The notes beneath the pieces are model-generated. The model worked only from the letters and a program-made list of their open reading frames with translations, had not been told where the DNA came from and made no database searches. A stretch of DNA of 64,000 bases from Eleusine coracana subsp. coracana (lineage: Eukaryota > Streptophyta > Magnoliopsida > Poales > Poaceae): assembly GCA_032690845.1 (NCBI GenBank), contig CM064421.1, positions 44,444,963 through 44,508,962 on the forward strand, in the 5' to 3' direction. Position numbers and translations under genes: made by a program. Below, piece by piece: positions 34,101 to 43,999 of this stretch (the first letter of the stretch is position 1; each line of letters opens with the position of its first letter).

Positions 34101-36086
34101 TGTTATCTTGCACTATCAAATCTCAGGAAAGCCAGCAATGAGCAAAGTATGTGTTCTTAAGAGGCTTGCACACCAAAATCAAACACTGGTCCAGGTAGTA
34201 TTTGTGTTGAGTGTTGAATTTATACAAAATGTGTCCTGTCTGGCCTAGCATATTCCCAAATGTGCAGAGCGTCATCTTCATTTTGATTGAGCATGTGCAT
34301 CATGTCAAATGTTCTTTTGCTGCCTTGAACATTTGTGTTTGTGATACTTCGTTTTCTTAATCAATGTAGGTGGAAATTCATTCAGGACGACCCCACCAAA
34401 TACGGATACACCTTGCGTACATTGGACACCCTCTTGTAGGTAAGTGAAGCTCACTTTACTGTAAAATTATATCTTTTTCTCAGTTATTTATTTGATCATT
34501 ATGCTGGATAAAGTACACAAAATCTCACCTTCCCTGAGCATTACTTTTCAAGGGATGGTCCCTAGCAGCATTAGAATCCAACATAGATTTGGACGGTTGT
34601 GAAATAAATCTCATATCTCTTTTCTCTATTGGCCAACAGATGATCCTCTCTATGGTATTGGTGGGCACCCCAAACTTGATGAGCCAGAATCTTGTGCCAC
34701 AGATGGTTCTTTTGCATATGATGGGTAATTCTTTCATCTCTCATTTGCGTTAAGCTATCCCTTTGGATAAAATCTCCACATATATATCTATATATACATA
34801 TGTCATGTACATTAATATATACATAAATTTTGTACATTATGTAGTAAATCTATAATGGTAAATGAAAGTGGCTAATTTTGGAATGAAAAGCCCTTTTAAC
34901 TCAGTGGTAGAGTAATGCCATAGTACACCTAGTGCAATTTCAGAAATTTATACATGAAAACTCTATTTGGGTCTCATATTTACTTTGATTAACGGTTCAT
35001 GCTTTTATTAGAGGTTATGAGAGGCCTGTACAAGCTGTTCCTGGAGACTGTGGGTATCACCTACATGCACATTGGCTAGTTCTTTGCCATCCAACAACAA
35101 ATAAGGTGATTAAATAAATCTCTGATTTCTTTTGTACTATCATTGACCTTGAACTAAATTAGTTGCATGCATTGAATCAGCAATGGATTTATGGAGTGTT
35201 GCTAATAAAACAGTATTACAGTGTTAATGGAATAATGGTATACAACCAGGTCTGGAGAGAGGATATAACCAAAGCAACCAAGAAAAGAGGAAGATTATTA
35301 GATTTTACTCCTGTATAAAAGTATTACTCCCTCCGTTCCAAAATTGTTGTCGCCATTGACTTTTTCGTTATCTTTAACCATTCGTCTTATTCAAAATATT
35401 TGTTCAAATATGAAAAATTATAAGTTATATTTAAATTTCATCTAGTAATAAAACAAATCATGAGAAAATATATGATATTTGTTGAATTTTTTTGAATAAG
35501 ACGAATGATCAAAGTTAGCCAAAAAAGTCAATGACGATAACAATTTTGGAACGGAGGGAGTATACAACAACAACTAAGCCTTTAATCCCAAGCAAGCAAG
35601 TTGGGATAGACTAGAGATGAAATCCCAAAGAACTCAAATACAAGAGCAAAACAAACAAACACAAGAAATAAGGCAAAGAAAAATAGGGATGGGAGAGCAA
35701 TAGAAATAAGTATTATATGTTTGTAAAATGTGTTGTATGCCTGAACAAAAGAAAGCAAAAGGGGGTGGGAGATGTCGTTTGAAAATCGAGCATATTGGAC
35801 AGTTGTCTTGTCTGCGTGTACAACCTGATGCGTGGGCATTAGACCTGCAAAATATGATGATTTTAACTGTAGACCTAACTTTGGAAAGGACAGCTGTACA
35901 TCCATGAATTAAAATGAGTTTTTACCGTTGTTTCTTGATTGACATGATTGAAGTTACTCGTTACTCCTTACGATGACTGTACGCTTCATGTCGGTTTTGC
36001 AGATGGTGAAAATCACTGCTCCCCTGCCAGAAATTCTTCAGACCCGAGAGGAACGCCGTTCTGCAGTTGAGCAAGTCGGTGGTTGA
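31150..36086 (+). CDS. PUS5: RluA-family RNA pseudouridine synthase (PUS5 type), catalytic Asp replaced
   Basis: Fourteen exons: 31150-31291, 31367-31439, 31543-31570, 31881-31927, 32075-32165, 32509-32686, 33337-33424, 33492-33573, 33904-33979, 34127-34194, 34370-34439, 34640-34724, 35012-35105 and 36003-36086. Phases agree throughout (401 residues). An S4-like segment (RIRNGQITVDGEVVTD) precedes the synthase domain: VALNKPSGLQVLPKG, then VHRLGRGTSG, later VEIHSGRPHQIRIHLAYIGHP and DDPLYG. The family isomerises uridine to pseudouridine using the Asp of HRLDxxTSG; here that residue (about 182, codon GGA) is Gly. Exon 2 has a tandem AAG/CAG acceptor. No plastid or mitochondrial transit peptide is obvious. 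Introns carry a hAT MITE, a Stowaway pair and a plastid tRNA fragment. Orthology to plant 'RNA pseudouridine synthase 5' is inferred from overall similarity. Confidence 0.92.
32831..32930 (+). repeat. 50-bp tandem duplication
   Basis: Two adjacent 50-bp copies (32831-32880, 32881-32930) starting AGTGGTTAGACTT and ending ATGCATGAGC, with only a few differences, in intron 6 of the pseudouridine synthase gene. Confidence 0.85.
32978..33111. mobile_element. hAT-type MITE
   Basis: 134 bp with ends TAGGGGTGTTCAT and ATGAACAGCCCTG as inverted repeats, flanked by identical 8-bp duplications ATATGATG (32970-32977 and 33112-33119). Eight-base duplications with a CAGGG-type end indicate the hAT superfamily. 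It lies in intron 6 of the pseudouridine synthase gene. Confidence 0.85.
33619..33849. mobile_element. Stowaway MITE
   Basis: GTCCCTCCGTCCAAGAATAT and TATTGTTGGACGGAGGGAG ends, TA on both sides (33617-33618, 33850-33851), 231 bp, in intron 8 of the pseudouridine synthase gene. Confidence 0.8.
34890..34925 (+). other. Plastid trnT-like fragment
   Basis: GCCCTTTTAACTCAGTGGTA followed by GAGTAATGCCATAGTA matches, from memory, the 5' half of plastid tRNA-Thr(GGU) almost exactly. The 3' half is absent. It lies in intron 12 of the pseudouridine synthase gene and is best explained as a nuclear plastid-DNA insertion (NUPT) remnant. Confidence 0.6.
35327..35560. mobile_element. Stowaway MITE
   Basis: Near-perfect terminal inverted repeats starting CTCCCTCCGTTCCAAAATTG and reading back as CAATTTTGGAACGGAGGGAG. 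It is flanked by TA (35325-35326, 35561-35562), 234 bp, in intron 13 of the pseudouridine synthase gene. This is the best-preserved MITE in the window, so a recent insertion is likely. Confidence 0.9.
35565..35720 (-). mobile_element. (TTG)n-tailed retroposon fragment
   Basis: On the minus strand the end reads TCTATCCCAACTTGCTTGCT, then TGGGATTAAAGGCTTAGTTGTTGTTG, the same 3' end as the copy at 30388. It abuts the Stowaway above. The 5' end is not resolved. Confidence 0.5.
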
Positions 36087-36515
36087 TACTTGAACTTGTA
36101 ACATACTAAAATCTTCTCAGCTGATGCTCAGAGGCCCCTGTTGTATTTTTGTGTTTATTTCGAGGAAATACGTTTACTGTATACTAACCTGAGGAAAAGC
36201 TCTTGGCTTGACGCAGTGGCATCTCTCATGTGCAATACGTTCCATTTCATTCGCAGAAAAAAACATTCCATTTCATTTTGTTCATTCCATTCAAATTTTT
36301 AAACCAAATGTCCTTTGCTCTCTCCAAATATGCTGTGTATAATGGAAATGTATACACGGCAGTTCTGTCCATACAAAATTCAGGGTTCCTACTATTAACG
36401 AACCGTACGAGACACACTGCTCTGACTCTGACCTTCGCAAAGCAATCTCCTCTGGAGTCCTGGAAGGCCACACACAACGCCCACGACGGGAATTCGAAAC
36501 AGAGTGAAAAAAAAA
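36087..36515. other. PUS5 3' UTR and taxilin promoter
   Basis: 429 bp between the stop of the pseudouridine synthase and the ATG of the taxilin gene, shared as 3' UTR and a short promoter/leader. The ORFs are spurious. Confidence 0.5.
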
Positions 36516-39500
36516 ATGGAAGCAAGCGGTAGCCGTGCAACGGAAGGCTCGCCGGCGACGCGCCTCCCGGAGGCGGACTCGCTCCCCGACGGCTTCGTCG
36601 ACAGCTTCGCAGCTGATCAGGCCCTTCCTCTCTCCTCAAGCCCCGTGGCGAATGACCTCCCGCGAACCGCCGTCGACTCCGATCGCCCTGCGGCCAGCGT
36701 CTCTGATGTCGGTGAAACCCTAGGCGCTCCCTCTTCCCGCACCTCTGGCGTTGCCTCCGGAGAAATCCTAGATGCCTCCTCCGCCGCCGATGCCCTGGGG
36801 ACCGTCGCCTTGGACGCCTCTGCGGAGCAGGATCGCGCTCACGAACAGCAAGAGACCACCGGCGACACAGCAGGTGATCCGCCCTTGCCCTCTTTCGACG
36901 TTTTTTTTTTTCATTTTCAGTAGTGAGCTTCTCGATCTGTGTTTACTTTTAAGGGCGTTTTTCCCCCTTACGATTCAGGGTAAATGTTAAATTTTAACGT
37001 GTCACCGCATCATTGTGGATCCATCTCCCAATGTAGCTTAGAAACTATATTCTCTTACTTGTTTTAGTGTTCTTATTGCAGATGCTAAAGGGTCCTTGAA
37101 GGAGAGCAGTGGTTCAGAACCAGCAGAATCTACTGCTGGTCAAAAGGTTGACAATGTTGGGACTGATAAGGCTTCGAATTATCTCTTTGTTTCGTATCAG
37201 CATTTGTAATAATAACAGGTCTTTGGAACATCGGATTGATTCACATGGTTTTTAGGAGACTGGCGAGCTGAAACGCAAGGTCACTAAGCGCAGTAAACTA
37301 GAGAAGGACAGAGAGTTGTTGCAGCTCGCCCAGGGATACCAGCAAGTGCTGGCAGAAAGAGATGCAGGTGAGATTATCATGTCAAATAACAATTATTATA
37401 CATGTTCCTGTACTTAGTTTAATCTCCATGTACTGATTACAAAGTAACATTAACCTTGAACCTCTGACCTGGACAGATTGGCACATATAATTTAGTGTCG
37501 CCAAAAATCATGCTCATATTGGTTATGTTGCATTCAAAATGTCCTGCTCACATTGTGTTCCTTCAGCTCATCTACCTAACATTTATCATTTATGTCTCGG
37601 TCCTTGCAGCCATCGCAGTCAAAGAAAAACTAGAATCTCTTTGCAGGGAGTTTCAGCTTCAAAACAAAATGCTAAAGGTATGTTTGGAATGGCTGAACTG
37701 TAATTCAATATGGATTTTGGACATTTATTCAATTATGATACCTTTTTAGCATCTTTGTCTCAGGATGAGTGTCGAAAGGTGTCAACAGAGGGGCATAACA
37801 TGCGTATGGAACTGTCTGAAAAATTCAATAATGCTATAAAGGTCAGCATCTTAACATACATCATTTGATTATAATCCACAACAAATATAAAGTAGTGTTC
37901 TTAATTTCTTTTGCTTATATATGTATTTTCAAGATCTTATTTATCAGATTATCACAATAATCTTTACAGGATGTGAGTATCAAGCTTGAGGAGCAGAAAA
38001 ATGAATGCATTGCTCAGCTGGAAGAGAACAATATGTAAGATACGAAGCCTATTCATATCTTGAACATTAGGAATCTCATTAGCAACTCCATTTGTGAAAG
38101 TGCCTTCTGATTTTTCTAGCCAGATACATTTGACTTTTTTTGTTGTTGTGTATGTGTAGGTTAAGAAACAAACTTAAAGACCTTGCCGATCAGTATGACA
38201 TTACCCAGCAGAAATATGCTCACCAGGTATGCTGATTGGGATTTCTGAGCCCCATCATTTTTTTGTACAAGTATGGTAGTTCTCATGAGTTTTTTTTGAT
38301 GTGTTTTTGATAAACTTTTTGCTATACATACAGTTGAAAGAGAAGATGCTGGAACTTGAGCTTGCTGATCTGAAGATTCAACATCATCAAGAAAAGGCTG
38401 CTAAAGAACATACTCAAATGCAGTTATATGCTGAGCAAGTTTCTCAACTTATCACTACTGAAAAGAACCTGCGAGCACAACTAGCTGCCGATGGAGAGAG
38501 GTTTCAACAGTTTCAGGTACTTCTGAGTTTTGACGATATACCCTTCTCCTGGTTCCAGATAGCTACAGCATACTAGATGATGAAAACAACAACAAATGCC
38601 TTTAGTCACAATCATATTATTTAAAAATTTCAATCAAATTAAAATATTTAAGTTTAACTGAAACAAATTAAAATTATGTTCTAATTTTTCAGGAAACTCT
38701 GTCAAAAAGCAATGAAGTCTTTGAAACTTATAAGCAGGAGATGGAAAAGGTTTGTTTACAGCAGCTTGTCTTGGTTTCTACTTAATATTGTATCCGCTTT
38801 ATTAGTCAACATCTGCTTGTTTACCGAAGTAAATGTCTGGAGTGGTTATCTTTTGCATCAGATGGTGAAGGTGATCAAAACTCTGAAGAAGGAGAATGAA
38901 TTTTTGAAGGGAAAATGTGAGAATTCAGATATTGCTCTTGTGAAGCTCATTGAAGAGGTAATGTGCATCGCAAAAGCTGATTGTTCTGAAACAGGGTACT
39001 GTTTAGACCATAGCTTTGACTCTATCAACTTTTTAAAGGCAAATTTCTCAAAACTTATGACTGTACGGTCATTGTCTCACAAAGCCCTAAGATAATTTTG
39101 CCTCGTGTTGTTGGACTCCAGGTTTTATGGTTATATTGTTTCACAAGACCTCACCCGTATCAAAATAACTTTGAATACAACATGTGACTCTTGTCTCCAT
39201 GCTTGCATGGTGCATGAGCCCTGATCGATTTTTTCCATGGATGAATGGTATGCACAACTATGTAATTTTCACGTATAAAAGTGGATTTCACATGCTCAAT
39301 TCATGATATTTTGATTGTTTTGGGGTTTGGTGAATCAATCTGACCATAAAATTTAGAGTTAAGTGACACCAACAAAGGGTTTTGTCATACATGGACCAGA
39401 AAACTGGAGTTTTATGAAATTTTGTATATGCATTCGGGAAAATCTTGTGCCACTTGAACACTATACAGTTTTTTTTTTCCTTTGCTAATTTCAACTCATT

Positions 39501-39681
39501 ATTGATGTTTCTGCAGCGTGAGCTAACAAAGAAGCAAATGGAGAAGTTGAAAAATCAAAAGGAGAAGCTTGAATCTTTATGTCGGTCACTACAGGCAGAA
39601 AGGAAACAAGGCTCTTCTGGCAGCGTTCGTGATGTCACTTCTAACGAAGTAGAGGTGGCACCCGCAAGTCAAGGATCATAG
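36516..39681 (+). CDS. Alpha-taxilin-like coiled-coil protein
   Basis: Eleven exons (36516-36873, 37082-37146, 37256-37367, 37610-37677, 37764-37841, 37970-38034, 38160-38226, 38334-38516, 38693-38749, 38862-38957, 39517-39681), 437 residues, phases consistent. The first about 140 residues are acidic and Ser/Ala-rich, probably disordered. From ELKRKVTKRSKLEKDRELLQ onward it is nearly continuous coiled coil. Signature taxilin segments are KEKLESLCREFQLQNK, MRMELSEKFNNAI and LENNMLRNKLKDLADQY-like. Taxilins bind syntaxins or ribosome-associated NAC in animals; the plant role is unclear. The short tail is Ser/Val-rich. The start is the first ATG after an A-run; no in-frame upstream ATG. Confidence 0.9.
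38586..38615 (-). mobile_element. (TTG)n-tail retroposon remnant
   Basis: Minus-strand GTGACTAAAGGCATTTGTTG followed by TTGTTTTC, again the conserved 3' end plus tail, but only about 30 bases are recognisable. It is in a taxilin intron. Confidence 0.35.
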
Positions 39682-40508
39682 TCCCGATCTGCTTCATGTA
39701 TGCATGCTTTGAAACAGCCTACAGCTGAAGCCTGAGAAACGGATGTGTAACTTTTAACCTGTTTGGCTTGTGAAGGACACATGCAACTATCGCCTGGACA
39801 GGCCTTGCTTGATACTATTCTGACCTCTGGCGTTTTGATATTGCTGCCAGAAGCCCAGAAGTGCAATGTTTTATAGTATGCGGATTACTTGCTATTACTA
39901 CGAGCTTATATTATCTTTATCTGTTACTTCGTAAGTGTTTAATAACCTATTCTTAAAAAGTAACCAAATCAGAGTCCAAGACAGTCAATACTCCATTCTG
40001 CTTTATGGTTAAGGAATACAGTATTGCTGTGTTTCGACGCCACATTATAAAATACAGTACATTATCATACAAATGCGTAGAAGAACAGATAGTGAATTTG
40101 TATACTGCAGTGATGAACTGACGTATTGTTCAGCGGTCTTTTTTCAAATGTAAATTAACAAGTTACCATCAAACTATCTTAACAAAAAATGAAAATGAGC
40201 ACTGATGTATTTCCACGCAGATAATTGCCACAACTCAAATAGGCATTTCTTCTACTAAAGGAATCAAACGTTGTCCCGCACAATTTTTATCCCCTACAAG
40301 TCAATCCGGAAGCACAACCTGCAAACATAAGAATATATGAGCAATGATATGGCAAGAGGAAAGTTATTAGATCACTTTGGAATAGGGTAACACCAATTTG
40401 GTTAGGGCTAAATGGACCGTTATGATCAGGTCACAATAATTTACATTGCAAATTTCTTCATAAAATTAAAATGCATTTTGAGGATAGTCCCTTCAATTTA
40501 CTATGTTA
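39682..40508. other. Taxilin 3' UTR and intergenic DNA
   Basis: Likely 3' UTR to about 39900, then AT-rich DNA; no gene or clear element. Confidence 0.4.
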
Positions 40509-40776
40509 GCCCCTGTTTGGATACAAAGTATTTTATAGTTTTGGATTGATATACGGTTTATCAAAATACTTTGGTTTTGAAAAATGAGGTGCTTAGGTGC
40601 AACAAATCTTGCAGTTTTAGAAACCATGGTATTGCTAAAAGTGCAGCCATTTCAAAGTTTTAGAAACTCCCCCAAGAACTCTTTTCTCTAAACTAAGGCT
40701 TTGCTTGACACTGGCTTCTAAAACCATAGTTTTGCGATATTTTGATTTTGAAACACTATGATATCCAAACATGCCC
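40509..40776. mobile_element. Tourist-like MITE, first of a pair
   Basis: Starts GCCCCTGTTTGGATACAAAG after TTA and ends CTATGATATCCAAACATGCCC, imperfect inverted ends of the GGGCCTGTTTGGA type. No right-hand TTA is seen, so the right border is uncertain. The same interior block recurs in the element at 40916. Confidence 0.55.
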
Positions 40777-40915
40777 TCGGACTTTTGTTGATGATGAAAA
40801 GCGCTGCTGCATGAGCACACCCTTGTGTGGATGGCAGAAACAGAACTCGTTGTTGAAATCTGTCAAAATTGGAACCGCCGGTTTGGCAAAACAGAGTAAT
40901 TGAGTATCAATTTTA

Positions 40916-41547
40916 GGGCCTATTTGGACGCAAAGTATTTTTAAAGTATTGGAAGAATATCTCAGTTTTAGAAAATACCATGGTTTCAAGAAACAAAAAG
41001 GTGTTCGGATGTAATACTACAGTTTTTTTGGAGTTTAAAAAACTCCAGTACGGACCCCTTTTTTCTAAACTGAGCAGGCAACGTGACATGACTCTCTCAA
41101 TACGTCATGCTGCGCCTGTTTCCTTTTTCTAACAACACTGCAGTTGCACATGAGACCAATTCTACATTGTGCTTGTGCACCTGTGTAGTATATGTTGCAG
41201 TACTAATACCCATGCATGACAATTAGGAGACCCGATCAGAAAATAAACTATTTGAAATTTTGAATGCCTGACATTATCTTTAGATTAGCATACGAGAGAT
41301 AAAATATATGTTCAAATAATGTGCATCTACATGCAATGATTTATTTGCAAAGACATACTGTTGATAATTTAAAACTAAGCAAAATACTGTAGCCAATACT
41401 CTTCAACTAGCCAAAAACATCACGGACTCATGGTTTCTCCAAAAACCATAAAAACCTCCAGTTTCTAAATAGTATATAGGTGAGGTTTTTAAAAATGTAG
41501 TTTCTTATTACCAAAGTTTTAAGAAACTTTGACATCCAAACAGGCCC
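40916..41547. mobile_element. Tourist-like element, second of a pair
   Basis: Begins GGGCCTATTTGGACGCAAAG after TTA and ends GACATCCAAACAGGCCC followed by TTG (one mismatch to TTA). About 632 bp. The interior repeats 'ccatggtttcaagaaac' and 'gtttttaaa' type blocks shared with 40509-40776. No transposase seen. Confidence 0.55.
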
Positions 41548-41666
41548 TTGGTCGTCAACAACTTCCCAGATGCTGGGTCAGTAATTGAGATTTTTCGTGA
41601 TACATGTTGAGCAACATTATTAAATTAAACAAGAAAAATGAAATTATAATGTTGCAACTTACATGA

Positions 41667-42348
41667 TCAATCAGTAGCAACTTTCTTCCTTGCTGCCCTT
41701 GCATTATCATACTCAAACTTGAGCACATCTGGAATATGTGATGTATCCTTGATATACAACCATCTCCCAATTGCGCTCTCCTCGATCATTGGGAAGTATT
41801 CAACAAGCATTGTGTTGACAATCCAGTACCAGATAGCACCAAATACAAGGCCCACTACGGCTCCAGCAAAAACCTAATGAATTCATCAAATTGGTTTTTT
41901 ACTTTCAATTTCACTGTTATAATAATTATTAAAAAATATATTTTTTCTCCTGAATAATATGTGCAGAGATAGACAACCTTTCTAGAGAAAGATACTATTA
42001 ATAGATAGCACAGATCAATGGAGAAACAATTTTACTATGCAGATAACCACCAATTTTTTAAGGACAAAAATACACAACATGCAATTCTTTCATATAATAA
42101 AATGGAACATATTTTGATACAACATGCATGTGTTATTGATCATTCAAGGAAAAAAACACCTGGACGAATACAGAAGGACCTTTTATAAAGATGAATGCAT
42201 TTCATGGGGTAACTATGTTCATGATTCTGTTTAGGAAAATAGGTATCAAATTCATCGATCAAAATTTTACTACAGTTTGCTTGCTCTTTTCAGATGTTCA
42301 TGGAGCTTGCCTTTTGAGAACCTTCCTTTAAAATGAAAAAAAATATTT

Positions 42349-42396
<48 letters not shown>

Positions 42397-43291
42397 TGCG
42401 CGAATGGCTGTGATACCACTAATTGCAGGTGCTATTGAGCTACCTTACTTAAAACAAATACACAAGCAAACTTATCTCAATGGAAAACCAGCAAACCTTA
42501 GAAAAATTCAATCGAAACCACAGTACCGACTATGTACATGTGAAGGTCATTTTACCACAAAGAAGACATGATTCGCCCCAATATAAACCAATGTTTTCCT
42601 AAATTAGTGAGAACTGAGAATTCCCTAGAAGTATTCAAATATTTGGCATTTCGTTTATCCTTGACTCACGGTTAATGCTCAAATCTATCTCTATTTATTT
42701 GAAAGCAAGGCAGAAGAATCGCTATAATTCGAGAACTGCATAACCTGATGGAGAAAAACAAATGTGCCCATTATGCCCCCTATCAGATCAGATCCGAGAT
42801 TCATGGTCTCTCACCTGCGCGACGGTGTGGTACCCCAGGTACACCCTGGATAGCATGGTGAGGAACGCGAGCGGCCAAGTGACGGCGGCCATCACCCGGC
42901 TCGCAGGCGATCGGCGTAGCACGAGGAGCGAGAGGTAGGTGGCGAAGAAGAACATGTACTGCGAGTGGCTGGAGGGCCAGCCGTGGGAGTCGCAGGCCTC
43001 GAGCAGTTCGCAATATGCCGGGCGGGACTGCGCGACGGAGTGCTTGATGAGCTCATTGAGGAACTGCGAGACGAGGAGCCCCGCGGCGAAGCAGATGCCC
43101 TGGAGCTCCCGGCGAAAGAGGAAGTGGGAGACAAAGCCGCCCAGGCTGATGAAGACCGGGATCAGGGAGACCCACGCGAGGAAGAGGCCCAGCGGGTCGC
43201 CGCGGCGGTACCGGACGTGGGTCAGCGTGATGGCTTTCAGCACCGGCGGCACCGACTCCGCCATCTCCTGGTACTCCCCCGCCCCCGACAT
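41667..43291 (-). CDS. PAP2 phosphatase, dolichyl-diphosphatase / LPP-gamma type
   Basis: Two minus-strand exons (42815-43291 and 41667-41873), 227 residues. Expected to dephosphorylate a lipid pyrophosphate: dolichyl diphosphate on the ER lumenal side in DOLPP1, with Arabidopsis LPP-gamma assigned to plastid lipid phosphate. PAP2 motifs are KHSVAQSRP (about 83-91), PSSH (106-109) and SRVYLGYH (148-155). The position of the usual terminal Asp of the third motif is Gln (TVAQ), which I recall for DOLPP1-type enzymes too. Four to five hydrophobic helices, for example LGLFLAWVSLIPVFISLGGF and AGAVVGLVFGAIWYWIV. The C-terminus is charged and ends KKVATD. The 0.94-kb intron contains a long CT tract. 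DOLPP1 versus LPP-gamma cannot be decided here. Confidence 0.9.
42350..42393 (+). repeat. (CT)n microsatellite
   Basis: About 44 bp of uninterrupted CT dinucleotides in the intron of the minus-strand PAP2 phosphatase gene (GA on the coding strand). Confidence 0.9.
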
Positions 43292-43605
43292 CGTCGCCGC
43301 TCTCGCCTCCCTCCCTGGAGACTGGACGCGTCGCGGAGGATTTGCGGAGGTGTTGATCTCACGGTGGGGCTCGGGATTCGGGTCCGGCAGTTGACTCCAA
43401 TCGATCGGCGCCGGCTCTCGGTTTCGATTGGCGTTGGTGTCGCGGGGATTTGAGCTCCCTGCTCCGCGTGTGTCGGGGGATGAGAGGAATGCGTCGTGGA
43501 GGCGTGGAGCACTGGAGCGGGACGGACGTGCCAGAAGAGGAAGGCGACGCCGCGTGTAGGAGGAGGGGTCAGAAGGAAAATGCTAGAGCAAGCCAGCAAG
43601 GACAG
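43292..43605. other. Promoter/leader of the PAP2 phosphatase gene
   Basis: GC-rich 314 bp upstream of the minus-strand ATG; presumably 5' UTR and core promoter. No TATA box stands out. Confidence 0.4.
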
Positions 43606-43803
43606 AATAGGATTGAAAAACCGTTGAACGCCGGTTTTCACGGTTTTAACAAAACCACGACGGCTTGGTTATTAAAATCGATCGGTTTTTCATTAAAACC
43701 AAATCTTGTACTGTAGTAATTTTGGTTTTCCATCAATAAGTTTGGTTTACTAGTCGGTTTTTTTACACTATTCAAAACCGCTACTGTAGCGGTTTTTTAA
43801 CCC
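43606..43803. mobile_element. Possible hAT-like MITE
   Basis: Ends ATTGAAAAACCG and CGGTTTTTTAACCC are imperfect inverted repeats. The interior has many AAAACCG/CGGTTTT blocks, including CCGCTACTGTAGCGG, a perfect palindrome. No target duplication was found, so the class is a guess. Confidence 0.35.
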
Positions 43804-43999
43804 TTGATTAGGGGCATATTTGTTTTAGTTTATTTTAGTCCAAATTAAATAATTTAAATCAAATAATTTAGGAGAACAAACAAACAAGAATTATGATGTT
43901 AATTCAGAGGGCAGATTATGATAATCTAATAATATCTTAAATATGTGCTTATTTTGGATTATTTTGGTAAAATTCCCACCGTCCTTGACTAGTTAAAAA

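Noticed and set aside
42350..42393. (CT)n tract as a functional GAGA/CT promoter element
   Set aside because: It lies in an intron of the phosphatase gene, not in a promoter, and behaves as a plain microsatellite.
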